Shown here in pieces: positions 1 through 27,232 of a stretch of DNA of 49,320 nt. The position numbers and the translations under genes are program-made. The DNA comes from Plakobranchus ocellatus (Eukaryota > Mollusca > Gastropoda > Plakobranchidae). The stretch covers positions 638,322 to 687,641 of the forward strand of contig BLXT01003735.1 of NCBI GenBank assembly GCA_019648995.1, written 5' to 3'. The notes beneath the pieces were generated by a model that searched no databases, was not told where the DNA came from, and saw only the letters and a list, made by a program, of their open reading frames with translations. Numbering within the stretch: the first letter of the stretch is position 1; each line of letters starts with the position of its first letter.

Positions 1-13836
<13,836 letters not shown>

Positions 13837-16764
13837 CTCTTCGGCCAAGGGGTTCAACGTTATGATGGAAACTAAGTGAGCTGGCATCACAAGATAAAAC
13901 AGTGGATTGATATTGGTAGCATGGGACTTTAAAATATATATGATGTTTTTTGATATATGAAAAGTTTAAAGTATATAGTTTCTCTGTCACAAGGTTATCT
14001 AGATTATCCATGTCATAAGATTCTTCTAGAAGAGGAGCTGGATAGTTGTGGTGATTCTGTTCTGCTGTTTCGTCTTTGTCATATCTGTTTCAAAGAGGAA
14101 AAAAAAATGCTTTTGTTGAAATTCTTATAATATTGCTTCAGTTGACAGGTCTCTTAATGTTAGTGTTAGTGTAGTGCATCAACATGAGCAAATTTTATTG
14201 ATCTTCTCCAAATTCTGTGACACATGATACATTTTTAGGATTGTACCAAACAAATTCGCTCATAGCTTTTTCCTGCATTTGGCTTTTTTTTTTTTTTTTT
14301 TTTGTGTGTGTTTTTTAAAAGTTTTTCTAAAGCTGCCTGCTTCTAATATTTAGTAAACTGTTTGACTTGCTTCATGCCAATATCCTTTATACTACATCTT
14401 GGAGTGTTTCCTCAGAACCCTGGAGGCCATGTTTCATCAGCCATCATTGAAACTTTCTCAGTCATGAAAAGTGTTGATATTTTGACTGCTTAAAAAATCA
14501 TGACAATTCTCCTACCCCCATCATTTCATGACAATTCAGCACCCAAACACCCACACATATCACACTACTGGAAAGAGCAGAAGAAAGAAAAAACGTTTTA
14601 ATATCTTACTCTATGATATGAATATGAGAGGAGCTTTAACTTGCCGATTATATATTACAAAAAAACCCTTAAATGGAGGAAAATGAGGGATTGAATATCA
14701 TAGGTCTGAATCAGTGTGTGTGCATTTTCCAATGCCTTCAACACCATTGCCACCATTTTCATCATCATTATAGTCATCATCAACTTTGCACACCATATTT
14801 TTGACAGGATGATTAATTCTGCACAATTTCCACTTTGAACTGCTGCTTTGATTTGCACTCTGACTGAGTGGTTAGTTCAAAAGATCACTTGTCACTATAG
14901 CACTATTTGATGCCTGAGAGTTAAACGTAGCTAGCAAGTAACTTTGCTAGATGGGACATGTGTGATTGTGAGATAAGATAGACATTAAGGAGTGTCTGCC
15001 ATTTATTATGATTATGTCCAATTTTTTTTAAAGGATGAAATATGCATGAGTCCTGAACCTCATCAACATGCATCTGTAACTATCAGTAACAAAGCTTGCC
15101 ATAATTCCTGCTTCAACAATTCATGTTTTTAAATCTACACTTTATAATGGTATGTAAAAATAATCCTGGAATATGATATTATTTTATAATATTAATAGAG
15201 TCATTGGGGTTTATGTTGTGTTTGTGAGTGCTAAATACGATTTACAGTCAATTTTTTATTGCTTTAGATATTTTACTTTTGCCAGTTAAATTTTTTCTAT
15301 AAGGTCCTTAACGCTTCAACTGAAACGGGTATGTTTGACTCTCTCTTTTCTGTGATAGCTTTTGTAATGGAACTGTATTTTTTTTGGTAAGTTTATGTTT
15401 TGATTTTTGCTTTAAAAAATCTCTTGTGAGCCAGAATTCAATGGTACTGATGTATCTTGGCTCCAAAGAAGCTAAAAAATTATGTATTGATAACCTTTTT
15501 TAAGCTAATTCATTTCTCTTAATATAAGAATTGAGCTAAAAAAGCACCTTTTATGACATATTGCTGACTTAGTTATTCACTTTGAATCAGAATACTTTAC
15601 ATTGAAGTCGTATTTAGATTTTCTTGCTCCTGCAAACTAAAAATGTGGAAAACAGCCTTTGATTCTTATATGCGTAAAATAAAAGTAGAAGTAAAGAAAT
15701 AGTCTTCAAGAGCATGTGGTTTTTTGTCAAAATCCATGTCCAATTGGAATTAAGTATGAGTTGTGAAATAGTGAAAAAAAAAATCAAATTTAATCATAAT
15801 TCTATGTGAAACATATATGAAAGGGCGGGCACACTTGAGATCTAGATTAGTAGGTAGGTGCTGGCAGCATATCGTGCTCATCATTAGACTTAAGATTGAA
15901 AAACATTCAAAAGTATCCAAAAAATATTAGGAACAGTGTTTAATAGGATTTTCAAAGAGAATTGAATATTTTAGTATTGAAAAAATCAATGGAACTGCTA
16001 TTTGAATTTGATCCAGATAGGATTTTAGAGTCAGTTGATTAGCTAAGTATTATCTAAAAATGGATGTGGTTTTTTTCACCATTTTCTCATTGTCCAAGAA
16101 ATTTTGATATGTAGTATTGAATATTTTTGGTTTTATATGTTTGAAATAGCATTCGTGTAAGCTTTTTTCAAAAGCTAGTGACAGTTATACTACTGACCAA
16201 GTCAATGCAAGTTTAGGCTCACTTGTTTGGTTTTGATTTTGCTGTTTTTTTTGTGTCACATTTATATGCTCTAATCTGTGATTTTTTTTTTTCTGTTGTT
16301 TTACTTTACAAAAGTTGTTGTAAACGCAGACTCATATGAGTTTTTTTCCCTCACCCACATTCTGTTTCCTCTGATTGCTTTTTTGTTCTCTTCCTATTCC
16401 ATTGATCAAAAAAAAAGTTACCGATGCTTTTGTTTCATAAATTATGGTCAAATCTTTTGTGCTTGTCTTTTTCACTGGCCAAAACTGCTTGTTTTATTTA
16501 TTTATTTATTTTTTAAAATTACAAATCACTGTTTTGATTAAGACATTTTGTAAACGATTTTGAAAGTCATTTGACTTACTAGATAATTGTTCCTTGGAAA
16601 AAAACATTATGAAAAAAAGTTAAAGTAATAAAAATCAAAATAAGAAAAATTGGGTCAAGACGTATGGATTAGATTGATGCTTGTGAGATGTTTCTGTGCA
16701 CTCTTTCTTTTTGCCCAGGATTGATAATGCTTTCAATACCAAAGATCAAAGAATATTTCAAAGC
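13837..16764. other. Putative CDKL1 3' UTR and downstream region
   Basis: No coding sequence was recognised. Candidate plus-strand AATAAA signals are at 15678-15683 and 16627-16632, with more at 17635-17640 and 19006-19011. Without transcript data the end of the UTR cannot be chosen. The sequence is T-rich throughout. Confidence 0.45.
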
Positions 16765-17035
16765 TTAACCTTTTCAGGATGCACCACCCAGATCATTAAA
16801 ATTCCCTATAGACGCAATGGGCGGGCTCTCTCAATTTCTTATGGATGCACCAATTGGTGCGTTTTTTGACAATTTTATAAAATTATCATATAAGAATGGG
16901 AAACTTTGAGGTAACTGCAGCGGAGGTCAGCATCCTAAAGGGGTGTAAAACCCTATAACCAAAAAGGTTATCTGCGTCTCAAAAGGTTGTATTTTGTTCA
17001 TAACCGGAGAAGGGTTAGCGTCCTGAAAAGGTTAA
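16765..17035. mobile_element. TTAA-target MITE (piggyBac-type), 263 bp plus target duplication
   Basis: Both ends carry TTAA (16765-16768 and 17032-17035). The termini are an inverted repeat of CCTTTTCAGGA (16769-16779) and TCCTGAAAAGG (17021-17031), extended with one mismatch to ..TGC/GCG. The interior has no ORF, but holds a perfect 14-bp palindrome, GCACCAATTGGTGC, at 16847-16860. Structure and target site fit a non-autonomous piggyBac-superfamily element; Kolobok also uses TTAA. Confidence 0.85.
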
Positions 17036-17634
17036 AGGTCTTCATGTATGAAAATGTGACAATGACTTAACTTGCAACAAACTTGTGATAATTACTCTTG
17101 AATATGAATGTTAATATGCAATTACAGATATATTTTTTCACTCATTGGAAAAAAAAATCTTTTGCATTTTTTTTAAAGTGTGGATGAGATTTTAGCCATT
17201 CCAGTAGGTAAGTGGTGTCAGTAAAACCATTTGAACAGACAGGCTAGACAATTAATGTTGTTTTATTGTGAAGAAAATAATGGCTGAGATTTGCTTTGAC
17301 TCCTGTGTATGCAACCATAACATTGGCGTGTGTTTGGCTTTCACTAACAAGATTTTCCCCCAGATTTTTTTTTTTTTTGTTGCTAATGTCACTCCAAATA
17401 GTATTTCAGTTTTTTTTTTTTTTTAGGTCACCTATTTGAGCACCTTTCAAAATTGTGAGTGTAAGCATTTGAAAATTGTGTATACACTGCACTTTTTATA
17501 CATGATTCATTTGAGACCTCCCCCATTTAAGGGTTGCTGTATTTATCCTCATACAGGCTGTGATCTTTGAAAATTGCAAACCTGCCCATATAATTTCAGC
17601 AGCATAATTGTACAATGTTATGTCCTTCTAAAGA

Positions 17635-17640
17635 AATAAA
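17635..17640 (+). terminator. Candidate polyadenylation signal AATAAA
   Basis: AATAAA is followed within about 40 nt by a GT/T-rich stretch (TTCATGTTGTTCT). It is one of several candidates for the end of the CDKL1 transcript and is not decisive. Confidence 0.3.
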
Positions 17641-19005
17641 GGAGAAAAGCTGAAATGGATGATCGATAGATTCATGTTGTTCTATGGACTGTCAAATCTA
17701 TTTCATTCTCTCAGTAAATGCAAAACAGCGAGATATATATGTCCAGGTATTCAATCAGAGGTAGGTCATAACAATTTATGAGCTTCTTGCCTATATTAAT
17801 TCTATCAAATTTCAGTGATTGACATTCTATCTCTTGAGGCAATGTTTTCCATGGTATTGGTGAGGGTGTTGGGTGTTGTAGTATATTAAGTTTTTTTCTC
17901 TCATACAATTTGTTGATGAAATTTGGCCTCCATGGGCATTTAAAAAAAAATGGTTAGGTCTCATAATTCTTACTGGTAATTTTGTCATGCAATAAAAAAA
18001 AAACACCAACAAAATTAAAACTTTCAGCGGATGCAAGCTTCATTTCTAGTTTTGGTGATTCCTCCATTTCATTTGCTTCAGCATTCCAATAATTTACAGA
18101 CATGCACAACAGAGCAATTAACAACCAGATATCCTTTAATTCTTACCTCAATTACTTTTAAATTACAGCTCCATGGGATTTGAAGTATCAATGTAGTTGT
18201 GTGGTACCATGCTGCTTGAAAGTTTGGTTCATTTTCCTTTTAGGATTATCATATGTGCATATGCAAGGTACATGTAAAGCAGGGATTGCAGAGTATACAG
18301 TTCATCAGCGGAAAAAAAAGAAAGCCAAATGCACGATCAAAATAATATAAATGTGTTATGATTGCATGGACTAGAATTCATAGTGAATCTGTGACAAGTT
18401 AATTTCAAAAGAATAGTTCAACTGTATTTTTTTTGTCTTACAAAGAAACACTATTTTTAGAAGAGCCTGGAAAAAAAATAACTTTGTTGATGGTAGATGA
18501 AAAGAGTGTTGCAAGGATTTGTTTTTGTTTTTGTTTCTTTTTTTTAAATCTTTGTGAGGCAAAAAATGAAACCAGTTACGTCTTATTCAAAAAAAAAAAT
18601 CAGCATATGTTATACGGAAGAACATCTTGGAAAGGGTGTAGTCTGTTTCAATGAACTAATGCACTTTAAATGATGCACATGTATATATAAACTGAACATG
18701 ATGGCTTATAATTACCCTTAAGTGTAATTTTTCCCCCCCAATTTATGTTTATGAGGACAGAGTTTTTGCAGCACATGACTTTGTATATATTACATATATA
18801 TATAGTGTGCATTTCCCTTGCCTGCCACTTTTCATGTATTTGAAAAAGTGCAGCTGCAATTTCTTGCAGCTTTGAGTGGGTCTGGAGTTTCCATTCCCTA
18901 ATATTTTATTCCCGTGCACGCAAGAAAAAAAATGTCTTATTGAGTGTTAATTGTTTTTACTTTTATGTGTTTTTAGGCATCTCTGCATTCTTTGTTAATT
19001 AATTC

Positions 19006-19011
19006 AATAAA
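19006..19011 (+). terminator. Candidate polyadenylation signal AATAAA
   Basis: AATAAA is followed by ATTGTGACTTTGTTC, a GT-rich downstream element. It is an alternative to the earlier signals for CDKL1; use would imply a 3' UTR of about 5.2 kb. Confidence 0.3.
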
Positions 19012-21120
19012 CCTAAATTGTGACTTTGTTCTAAATCTTATTTTCATATGACAACCATGGATGTAAATTCATCGCATGTGCTCTCATTAGGTCGTCTTTA
19101 TTTTACAAAAAAAAAGTTCTGTTTCTTCATTTCATTCAAAGTAGTTTTGATGCTAATTATGGTTTACAAGCCCCAAAATTAAATAGAATTGGCAATCTTA
19201 CAGTTCTTGACAAAAAAGATTATAATTTTTCGCTTTATTAATTTCTAAAAAGCAACACGTTAACATGGACAAGAAGCTCTCAAAGTAAGACTTCAAGAAA
19301 CCGCACACCTGTTTTAATCTGTGTGAGAGGTGAAGGGGCTTTGTATTGTGACGATCAATGAGCAGTAGATTAGTTTTGCATTCTGTTCATTTTTTTGTAA
19401 AATGTCACTTTTTTGTTCATACCAAAGATCTCCAGATTGATGTTCATTATGAAAAATTTTCATTCTCTAATTGTTTTAAGAAATTGTTGGATGTCAATTC
19501 GTACCATTCTAGCACAATTATATCGATTCCATTTCATTTGAAATTTATGAAGGTAATAATTATTTCACTGAGTGTTTGCATGAAGCAAAATTACTGTATC
19601 TCTAATACTTGAAAGATGAAACCTTTTATGTATAACTTTCTTAGGGAAATTGTTTTCAAATATCGTCAATTTTCAGGCTAGCTCTAAACTGAAGTCATCT
19701 TCCTGGAAAAGAAAATTGAGTTGTGGATGCTCTCTATTTTGATGTGTAAGACTCTTGACTAGCAATGGAGTTTGAAACAGTCTGTGTGAAAAGCCGCTGT
19801 TTTTTGGACTGTGCTCAAACTCATCACTTTCTTCCTCACTGGTGAGGAGCAGGGACTGGGTTTCAGTTTGTACAGAGAGATAAAGTTAAGCACTATTTTT
19901 CTGTGGACTTGATATATGCTTGAGTTTAATATCACGCAAAGCAAAGCGTTTTATGTTTGTTTTATTTTTAAATGATTTTCTGAATTGTGCATTTGTTAAT
20001 ATTTCATTCTCTCTCACTCAGGCCAGAACATTATTGCGTCCCATATTGTGATGACATACCTTGATGTTTTTTGTTCATCTTTGTGTCACGATAATTATTA
20101 TGTAAAGAGTTAAGTAGTTTTTTGTTTTTTTTTCTCATTACTAATCAAGTGATTTTGTCTTACTTTTTCTTCATTTATTATGAGGCCCAGTCAAGCTTTA
20201 CAAGAGTTATAATAATATAAGTCTAAGCATGGCAGACAAATATGTGGGATAGTACTCGCTACAGCTACATGCTGGCCAAGAGACTGCCAGCCTGCTAATC
20301 TAATCATCAAAGGTATTGTTTTTGACAAAACTGCAATGGATTGCAATCAAGGCTATCGAGATACAACGTATAAAGCAACTTCAATTTTTAGATACTGTTT
20401 GCATGTAGACTATGAACACACAATGGGTAATGTGATTTTTGTGAGATGGTGTCTGCAATTGCACAACACGGTTGACTAGTAGTGAATGCAAAGCTGACTT
20501 AAATTTCTGAATGAATGTTTAAAATATTGGCAGCTCAACCTCTCTCTGTTCAACCTGAATTTTTCTCAACTGAGTGACAAAAGGTGCAACATGCAGCTGT
20601 GGCCTCGGTATTATATAATTTCTCTTCCAAACAGTGGGCCTATTTTAGTTTTCAATTTTTAATTCAGCATGTTACCTAGTACTTTCTTACTTGTGTTAGG
20701 GTGGCTGAGAATATGATGAGATATAATTGTATTTTATTAAATTTTTATCCTAGCAAGATTTTTGAAACAAAAACACAATTCTTTTTTTTTATGACTTTCA
20801 ATAAAGATTTTTTTTTTGCTTTCAAAACTATAGAATTACTTTGTGAAGACATAGGTTCATCTGCAGAAAAAAAAGTGTGTACAAAAACTTATTTCTCTTA
20901 ACTGTTCGTTTTTGTTTTTGTCTTTAACTTCAAATCCTTTTCTCCTGCTTTGATTTGTTTAACTGTTAACTTTCACAATAGAAAAACATTTATTTTAATG
21001 GATAATGCCTTTGTTGGACGTTCATTAAGTTAAAATGTTTGGCAAATAGAGAGAATTCATCTTTTTTTGCTTCCACACATATGGTAATAAACTTGAGTCA
21101 GCCAGCTTATTTTAAGCAGT

Positions 21121-21167
21121 NNNNNNNNNNNNNNNNNNNNNNNNNNNNNNNNNNNNNNNNNNNNNNN
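21121..21167. other. Assembly gap (47 N)
   Basis: A run of N marks unresolved sequence. The true gap length may differ. Confidence 0.99.
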
Positions 21168-23465
21168 TATCAAGTCACAATAATTTGAAAAATTAATTTT
21201 TTTCTCACATTTTCTTATGATTGGACATTTTCACTCTCTTAATAGAATCTAATTTTGTGTAAATCTGATGGAGGAAATATTGACATTTATCCTGGTATTT
21301 AAAAAAAAGCATTAGAAAGAGAAAAAAAAAATTAAATTTTAACTTATTATGTCTTGGAAATCTGAATGAAATGCTTTAAAAATATTTGATAAAAAGGCAA
21401 AATCATTCTTTGAATGGTGCAATTCTTTATCTTAAAACTTGAAATATTTGACAAAAGAAATCATTACTATTCAAGTACATATATTCCAATTCTGGAAGGA
21501 CTTTACTGCAGCTTTAAAATATTTCTAATCCAAAATGAAAGCTACCAATTTTGATCAACCAGGCCTCGATACAATTTGACTGCATGCAAAATATATTCAG
21601 AAAGGAAAAAAAAAACCCTGAAAAAAAAAGTGTTGCTACACAACACATTTTTGGGATAATAAATTACTCTGGCAATCTACAGCCTTGACTTATGTACTGT
21701 GCACAATCCATCAAGTAAATTATCAATAGGCCTTTCAATTTTTTTTTGGAACTTTTTATTTATGTTTTTGGATTTTGTATCAAGGGAATTTTGTTTTCTT
21801 TTTTGCTGATTCAAATCATTTATTATCTATGAGAATGTCCACCCGAAAAAAACTGTTCATTAATGTATGACGTGTTAGGAAGGGTGATTCCATTTTTTTT
21901 CTCTCATGACAACACCTACTTTGAAGAAGCACCCCCACTATTAATTTGTTACTGGAACAAAACATTTTTGTCTGCAATGTGATGTATGACATTTCTTTTC
22001 ATTTGCATTTGTTAAAGATTTTATAAAGCTACTCCCTTTATGCATTGATTTTCATTGCTTTGAGTGCATCACAAGATGTTTTTTAATTAGCAAACCTTTG
22101 TTCATATTTCATATGTTAAGACATTTCATCAATAATTTTTTGTGATGTCTGTCAAACATTCCAAACAGGATAATTCACATTCAAACATGTTTTACTGTTT
22201 TAAGCTAATTTCCAAATTTTTAATTTTTTATAATGAGGTTCTTGTTCATTTTTTTTTTTTGTTTTTTTTTAGATCATCATATACAGTAGTAACAAAATTG
22301 TAACTAGTAAATAAATGTTGAAAATATTTGCCTTTGTGTTTTCTTATTTCTTGATTGGTCTCAAAATATTTCCCTTATTTTAAGTGTCTGTTGTCTTATT
22401 CAAATATTACAATGGCATCCAGCTCAAAGCCCTGCGTTCAGGATGCTTGAATAGCATGTGTTTAGGAACTGCATATCTTTATAAAAAGAACTACGTGTAT
22501 AGTTTTTTTTAAATAGTTATTTGTGTTTTCAACCCAAAAATCAAACTAATAAAGAACAATTAAAACACGAGGTTTTTACAGGTAAGTATAGCAATCCGTT
22601 ATTGCGAATAGACCACCATGAATTAATTGACAATAAACCTGAGCCCTGCAACAGAGGGAGCAATAGTTATTTTTTTGGTGACATGGAAGCAGGCAGGCAG
22701 TGACAGTGAATCATCTCCCCAAAACCCTGCCCATCCTTTAGCCTCACTTTACATGTAGGCTACAGGGTGAGAGAGCTACTCTCCTCCTCAACCCTTCCCT
22801 CTAGTCTACCAACAGCATAACATGCTGTTATATAAGAAGGTTGCAACTCAGTAAATATATCATACACTTAAGTGGTGTGCAAGTTTTATTTTGAAAGAAC
22901 TGGACGACAAAGGTAAAGAAATGAAATTAGAGTCAATTTTTGGAAAAAAATGTTCTATTAGATTTTGCATAGTGCAAAATAGACCTTGGCCCAGAATCTC
23001 AGCAACATGAATTTGCATTGCACAAAAAATGTTAAACTCATTTTAAAGTCAGAATGATGTACAGTAGAATTTCATTAAACCAATATTTTTGGGCGCTTCA
23101 AAATCATTTATGTTAAAACAGATTTTGGTTTATTTTAAGAGAGCTTCATAGTTAACAACTCTTGAACAAAGGATCTACTAGAGGCTTGCAATAAATAACA
23201 TGGCATTGACTCGAGCAATCCTTGTTGTGTGCAACCACTGCTTAGATTGCATCCCCCTTTAGTCCAACCATAAAGCAATGGAATTGGTTTACGAAGAGCG
23301 CACACTCAACTTTCCTTTTCAATGTGGCACCTTCAATATTCAGTCACATTCTTGGTCTCCAGTGTTGGTTTTGGATTATGCCTCTGGTTCAGAGTTGCTC
23401 AAGATCCTATTGGTTTCTTATAGGGAGTGGGTAAATTAGCCCACGTCCTGAATGAGTTAATGCCC

Positions 23466-23770
23466 AAATAATTAGTACTGAAATAGGCTAATCTTGAGAG
23501 ATCACTAGTTAGAAGCATAAGACAGAGGCAACTACAATTTTAAGGTCATCTTTGCTGACACAAGGATTTTGAACACTTAGCAATCATGGGAAAGGTTGTA
23601 GGCAAACACAATAGAGGTAGACAGAGAACAACTTTTATTGAAAGTGTTAGGTCATGGGCAATAGGTAAGGGTACCAACAATAACTGTATCAAGTTAACTG
23701 AGAAAAGATTTAAGTAGACGAACGTGATCGCCAATGTCTGTTCCAGACAGGGCACCTAAAGAAGAAGATA
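23466..23770 (+). mobile_element. LINE 3'-end fragment (C-terminal RT tail)
   Basis: Broken plus-strand frames read RQRQLQF, GHLCxHKDFEHLAIMGK, NRGRQRTTFIES and IANVCSRQGT. This is the usual end of the same RTE-like family seen antisense at 30.1-30.5 kb. Frameshifts make it non-functional. Confidence 0.75.
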
Positions 23771-26242
23771 TTAGATTGATCGGGGGAAACTTGCAGTTTT
23801 TAATGTAAATATTTTATGAATATGAAAGTTCTCTCCAAAATGCATAAAATCTGTATCTTTGCAGGCAATTTTGCTGCAAACTGTCTCACTTTGTGGTGAC
23901 ACATCATCTATTAATTTATTCCATTTCTTTTGCAATTCCAGTGATCTGTTACTGTTCTTCAGGAATTTCGATTTTAATAGGTGAACAACCCTGAAGAGTT
24001 AATTCTACATTGCAGTAATTTTTCTCAAGAAATAAATGAAGAGTTCTGAGTCAAAACTGAGCTGTATCCAAATGAAAACAAAAATCAGCAGCTCTAAATG
24101 GCTTGAATTGTAAACTAAGAAAACAATGATTTCCCATTAAAATGTTTAACTCTAGAATATGTAATAATGCATAATAACACATTTCTGTAGACGTATGGCT
24201 TTAACATATCTAATATATTTCTGTATTTATTCCACAAATGTATAACTGGGTTAAATATATTACATGCATTGCTTAAAAAACAGCCGTTGTAATTTTATGC
24301 CCTATTTCCTTGAAATGTTGATATCTTGTTTTTTTTGTTTTTTTTTAATCCTGCAGGCCTTTGCACTGGATAGGGCTATGCATTGTATGTATTTTTAAAA
24401 TTTATTACCAGTGGTTCTTACAGCTTTCTAGACAGAGAAAATAATTCGAACGATGAACTGAACAGTAGGAAAAACATAGAGCCAAAAAAAAAAAGCAGCT
24501 TAAGTTTTCTCTGCCATTTACAGTAAAATATATTTAATTACAAAACATAAAGTAAGTCCTCAACACATTGTAATTTTTGCCTTTAGAAAGTAGACAGTCT
24601 TAAAAAAAAAAAAACAACAAGGTCACAATATTCAGATGGCAATTTATGCAAATTGTTTGTGCAGTAGTTTCATAAGACCAAATCAAATGATTACAATCAC
24701 ATAAAAGGTGCTTCTCTATGAAAAACTTTGTGTTTCTAATCTGACAAGTCCAACATGAAACAATTTTTCTCATTGGGGTTCATTTTTGTTACATTGAACA
24801 GCAAATGTGGAAAAAAAGGGTCACTTCTTTCATGCAAATACAAACAAAGCATTTCACCGCCTGTAAATGTAATCTATTACATTTTGAACTGAAGGGTTTA
24901 AAAAAACAAACCAGAAAGCTAAATACTCTGAAGTAGCCCAAACGAAAAGCTTGCTAAAAACAAGATTTTTTTTTTTTTTAAATGATCCTTCAAAATACAT
25001 GTGTATTACAATTTCCCATTACACAATGAAACTTGAAGGAAATTTGTGCTTTTGTGAAATACAAATGATCTGATTGATGAAAACTTTGTAAGTTATAGAA
25101 AATTTAGTCCTGCTGATGGCAACTTCTAAATTATTAGCAGCTGAATCCAACTGATGAAACCATAAGCCAATGGGTCTTAACTGATGAGAAGTTTTAAAAA
25201 ATTATGCAATCATTCATTAAGTGAGTCTTATTAATGAGACGTTTTTCAGTCATACACAAGCTAGTTTTATTGATAATAGCTTTAAAAACTGAATTAAGTT
25301 TTTGTGGAAGAGAGGAAGTAGACTCACATGGTGATTTTCAAACTTTTGAAACTTATGTTGGGTTATACAGTAACTCAAGACAGAACGTTTCACAAAACTA
25401 AATTAACAACGCGATATTCATTGAAAAACAGTGAGACACCACAAGTTGGTAAAGATAACTAGAAAAAGAATAATGTTAACATCTGTGTATTTGTATATTG
25501 TACATATTAGGTAACAGTTTGTGTAGCCTGGTTCATGAAAGAGATTTACAGCAATTTGAAAAAAAAACATATCATATTCATCCCAACGATAAATAAAAAC
25601 AAGTATTACAAACAAAACTACAAAACACTTTCCTCGTACAAACAGCACCCTATATAACTATGATTCAAAGGACAGCATATTTCTTTTAATAAAAAAACAA
25701 AATGGTTATCTGCCTTTGAAAGTTTGAAAGACACCAGTTCATTCCTAGTTTTCTATCTTGGGTTATTTATTTCTATAAAAAGTTTCCTAAGCAATAAAAT
25801 GACCCTGCCCTTTTCCTCCCTTACTTGTTGAATAGGCTCAAAGAAATTACTTACCCCCACTCCTTGCAAAAAAAAAAACAACAACAACCCAACAAAAAAA
25901 CGAGAAAATCTAAGTGTTTAACAAGATTCCTGTTGTATTCATTAGAATGTTATTCAAGAAAAGCAGATGAGTGTATATCAAAACAAGTAAACAGCCTCTT
26001 TACACTTGACATGGTACCTTTTTTAACCTAGCTTTGTTAATAAATTTGCCAAGAACATAATAATATTTTTTTTTTAATCTCAAACAACCTAGTGGAGCAA
26101 TGTCCTCCTGCATAATCACATTTCAGATGCATAAATGTTTAAGAGAGCCAAATTCATTGTCTTGCTCTTGCAAGCTTGGCTCAATATCTAGCTTGACAGT
26201 ATTTTAACAGGTTTGATACAATTTAATTTAGTTTTTGTGTTA

Positions 26243-26300
26243 AGCCAGTCCATAAAAAGGTGATCTCAGGCTTTCAGGCCCAGGGCACCAGTGGCAGAGT
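26243..26300 (-). mobile_element. Partial SINE copy
   Basis: The block AGCCAGTCCATAAAAAGGTG then ATCTCAGGCTTTCAGGCCC matches the 3' half of the SINE at 8410-8556 with few changes. The tRNA-like head is missing. Confidence 0.65.
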
Positions 26301-26831
26301 TCATACACACACAAAGAAAATGGTCATAGACTGTATATGTCTATTACATCACAACTGCACTTCTACACACTCACATCTTATCACAGCTGCTAATCTCCAT
26401 TATATCTTGTATAGTCTGCCTGTATCTCTCAACCAGTTGACGTTGCGAATAACTGTTTTAAAAAATGAATATCAAGCCCTATTTTTCCTTTTATAAAACG
26501 TTTTTCCAGGTGAAGTACTATATGTTGGATCTGATCAATATTGCTGTATAGGTTTAAGCATTGTAAGCTTACAGAGAGAATTTTCAGGCTGTTTTACAAA
26601 TTTTTAGATGCTTGAAATTCCTGAGTGGTTGCAAGACATATGAGTGAGATTTCAACTCTAAAAATATGAGAACCAAGCTGTGCACTGATAATCAACCATC
26701 CAACTCATTATAATAAGATGAATTCAACCTGCTTGAACACAAAAGTATATTTATAATGATTGCATATAATTCTTAAAAACCAAAATTGCAAATTAAAGTT
26801 TTTTTAATGGTGTCTTTTTTAGCTATATACA

Positions 26832-26837
26832 TTTATT
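26832..26837 (-). terminator. Candidate BROX polyadenylation signal
   Basis: TTTATT on the plus strand reads AATAAA on the minus strand, about 290 nt downstream of the BROX stop codon. It is the nearest canonical hexamer I noticed and would give a compact 3' UTR. Confidence 0.45.
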
Positions 26838-27127
26838 GAATCATGGCTACATCACATTTCTTGTTTTATCACAATTCATGCACATCAAACTATAAGAATT
26901 CATCCTTTACATCACTTTATGTGGTTTTTTTTTTCATAAGCCAAAATAAAAGCTAAATAATTACATTTAATATATATACATGAAACAATGATTTGAGAGG
27001 TCAACAATATTAATATATACAATGTAAATTTAGCAATTCACTTTATGGATATTAAGATCAAACTTGCTATCAATTTAAGTGTTGCGATGGCTTTTTCTTA
27101 AAGGAATACAACGGTTTGGTCAGTTGA

Positions 27128-27232
27128 TTAGGACACAATGCAGCCACTGTTATTTTTTGGATCTTTATCTGACATTGGAACTTCTTTTTCCTTGACAGAT
27201 GGCAAAGGGGCTGGTGATTCCCCTTTTCCTCC
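27128..27232 (-). CDS. BROX: BROX terminal exon 11 with CAAX box
   Basis: Acceptor CTCTTGCAG precedes 27232, and the stop TAA is at 27130-27128. The 34 codons encode a charged, Pro/Lys-rich linker and the terminal tetrapeptide CIVS. Ser at the last position favours farnesylation over geranylgeranylation by the general CAAX rule. Confidence 0.94.
   Translation of the reverse strand, partial: GGKGESPAPLPSVKEKEVPMSDKDPKNNSGCIVS

Larger units (their letters stand above)
17036..23459. other. Intergenic AT-rich DNA between the convergent genes
   Basis: There are no recognisable exons or protein homology. Short open frames are AT-rich noise. Content is homopolymer runs, candidate AATAAA signals and an assembly gap. 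A GC-richer island at about 22560-22800 looks repeat-derived but has no termini I can define. Confidence 0.5.
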
